Part shown: positions 6,036 through 6,400 of the stretch, in pieces
Layout: the number at the start of each line of letters is the position of its first letter
How positions within the stretch are numbered: the first letter of the stretch is position 1
DNA from: an uncultured bacterium
GTDB taxonomy: Bacteria > Patescibacteriota > Minisyncoccia > Phycocordibacterales > UBA9973
Length of the DNA stretch: 6,400 bases
NCBI GenBank assembly: GCA_903907175.1
Contig: CAIVNB010000061.1
Location: 1 to 6,400 of the forward strand
Reading direction: 5' to 3'
The notes under the pieces: generated by a model
Told to the model about the DNA's origin: nothing
Seen by the model: only the letters and a program-made list of their open reading frames with translations
The model's database searches: none
Position numbers and translations under genes: made by a program

Positions 6036-6080
6036 GAACGGCTCAAATGAGTGGGATTTGAGCCGTTCAGCTTTTTGTTT
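6036..6080 (+). terminator. Intrinsic terminator candidate
   Basis: gaacggctcaaat (6036-6048) pairs perfectly over 13 bp with atttgagccgttc (6056-6068) around a 7-base loop. It is followed by agctttttgttt, giving five consecutive T at 6072-6076. It would end + strand transcripts from the winged-helix gene or from an RNA starting near 5743. It also sits inside the larger fold at 5825-6132, so the hairpin may instead be one arm of that structure. Confidence 0.6.
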
Positions 6081-6120
6081 GCCCGCTCATAGGCATCTAG
6101 GCACTCGTAGCCCTAGCGGA

Positions 6121-6200
6121 AATGCCCGAGGCGGATGCCGAGGGTGTACTAAAAAAACTTTGCGTAACCACAGAAATATAAAAATGGTATAATGCCCGAG
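6121..6200 (+). repeat. Recurring 10-mer aatgcccgag
   Basis: aatgcccgag occurs at 6121-6130 and 6191-6200. Its reverse complement ctcgggcatt lies at 5827-5836. Two copies belong to the 22-bp arms; the third lies alone directly downstream of a -10-like box and overlaps its last bases. Three GC-rich copies within 375 bases may mark a protein-binding site such as an iteron or operator. Confidence 0.4.
6185..6193 (+). promoter_or_regulatory. Outward-facing extended -10 promoter candidate
   Basis: TGGTATAAT matches the extended -10 consensus TGNTATAAT exactly and points right, out through the terminal repeat. The 10-mer tggtataatg is also found at 177-186 in the same orientation. No good -35 is seen at the usual distance, and no gene of useful length follows before the end of the window: the next ATG (6204) is followed by only six more codons. 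A small RNA or a gene beyond the repeat could be the target. Confidence 0.4.
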
Positions 6201-6237
6201 ACAATGTATTTTAAGTTTGTATTTTGAATTTCGCCAG

Positions 6238-6255
6238 TTTCTCTTTTAAGAGAAA
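6238..6255. repeat. 18-bp palindrome beside the right terminal repeat
   Basis: tttctctt (6238-6245) and aagagaaa (6248-6255) are perfect 8-bp arms around tt, ending 4 bases before the terminal repeat begins. It has no counterpart at the left inner boundary, so it belongs to the unique side. It may be a binding site for a dimeric protein acting on the end. Confidence 0.5.
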
Positions 6256-6259
6256 TCGA

Positions 6260-6400
6260 CCTCGCCCGCCACCCATACCAAATTAAAAAAGAAATCCCCC
6301 GCGAAATAAAATATGCATGAAAAGGTGGCGAGGCGAGGGCGGAACGCCGAGCTTGTCTCTGCGTGGCGAAATTCATTCGCATTAGCACATTGGTCGAGCG
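6260..6400. repeat. Right copy of 141-bp perfect inverted terminal repeat
   Basis: It is the exact reverse complement of 1-141 and includes the fold-back at 6260-6338. On the + strand an open frame starts at ATG 6313 (MHEKVARRGRNAELVSAW...) and runs off the end. The opposite strand is also open inward from the edge. GC-rich repeats often show such frames and neither has supporting features. The 11-mer gaatttcgcca at 6226-6236, just outside this copy, recurs at 27-37 in the left repeat, and its complement is at 6364-6374 in this one. Confidence 0.97.

Larger units (their letters stand above)
5825..6132. other. Large folded element: nested long-range inverted repeats
   Basis: The outer arms 5825-5846 and 6111-6132 are perfect 22-bp inverted repeats beginning gcctcgggcat. 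Just inside, acgagtgcc (5863-5871) pairs with ggcactcgt (6100-6108), and gcggg (6022-6026) can pair with cccgc (6082-6086). Three strong local hairpins lie within (5955-5984, 5990-6013, 6036-6068). The interior also has gac-GAAA-gtc (5899-5908), a possible GNRA-capped mini-stem. No reading frame on either strand looks like a gene. This is what a large structured non-coding RNA, a non-autonomous mobile element with 22-bp ends, or a cruciform-rich replication or recombination site would look like. No flanking target duplication is obvious. I cannot match it to a known RNA family: it shows no tRNA, tmRNA, SRP RNA or RNase P hallmarks. Confidence 0.7.

Noticed and set aside
5743..6132. Known structured RNAs (tRNA, tmRNA, RNase P, SRP RNA, group I or II intron, retron).
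   Set aside because: I saw none of their conserved sequence hallmarks, and no reverse transcriptase or maturase is encoded nearby.
5707..6200. CRISPR array.
   Set aside because: The short repeats are irregularly spaced and partly inverted, without uniform spacers, and no cas genes are present.
6313..6400. Open frame from ATG 6313 running off the right end, encoding MHEKVARRGRNAELVSAW and so on.
   Set aside because: It lies wholly in the repeat, so the same frame exists at the left on the other strand. It is only about 29 codons long here, has unusual Arg/Ala composition and no recognisable motif.
1..6400. Linear plasmid with protein-primed replication, or an insertion sequence with transposase.
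   Set aside because: No DNA polymerase, terminal protein, telomere resolvase or DDE/HUH transposase could be recognised among the encoded proteins.

Overview
The window is a compact stretch of bacterial DNA bounded by a perfect 141-bp inverted repeat: bases 1-141 are the exact reverse complement of 6260-6400. All seven supported genes lie on the + strand. The protein style points, as inference only, to a Candidate Phyla Radiation (Patescibacteria, Parcubacteria-like) genome or one of its extrachromosomal elements. The signs are short charged coiled-coil proteins, long acidic proteins without known folds, no Shine-Dalgarno sequences, and a Pro/Glu-rich protein ending in a winged helix of a type I associate with that group. 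No rRNA, tRNA, polymerase, replication initiator, relaxase, transposase or integrase is visible, so the sequence alone does not show that this is a self-replicating element.

Layout. (1) 1-141: left copy of the terminal repeat, GC-rich. (2) 142-2019: a palindromic operator and promoter, then a three-gene unit. It encodes an XRE/Cro-type repressor (210-416), a 49-aa basic coiled-coil protein (420-569) and a 481-aa protein with an HEFSH zinc-protease motif (574-2019). The genes are 3 and 4 bases apart. A DNA-binding repressor beside a zincin recalls ImmR/ImmA and DdrO/IrrE pairs, where the protease inactivates the repressor, but the protease here has a different layout. (3) 2038-5081: a hairpin, then an unrecognised 376-aa basic protein (2096-3226), a 76-aa coiled coil (3279-3509) and a 508-aa protein (3555-5081) with a weak resemblance to ADP-ribosyltransferases. 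(4) 5099-5716: a 205-aa protein with a low-complexity N-terminal half and a C-terminal winged helix. (5) 5717-6259: about 540 bases without a gene. This holds a GC-rich, heavily self-complementary block: 22-bp and 9-bp long-range inverted repeats enclose at least three perfect-stem hairpins, one of them terminator-like. An outward-facing promoter-like site follows. (6) 6260-6400: right copy of the terminal repeat.

Two patterns tie the region together. First, most transcription-unit starts have a -10-like hexamer only 6-7 bases upstream of the chosen ATG, which suggests leaderless mRNAs. Second, base composition is a mosaic. By hand count, 1-60 is 55% GC, 241-300 is 43%, 1021-1080 is 15%, 5281-5340 is 47% and 5941-6000 is 58%, so an AT-rich core sits between GC-richer edges.

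The terminal repeat is exactly 141 bases, which is also the default largest k-mer of the MEGAHIT assembler. Bases 1 and 6400 may therefore be where an assembly graph met a longer inverted repeat, and not physical DNA ends.
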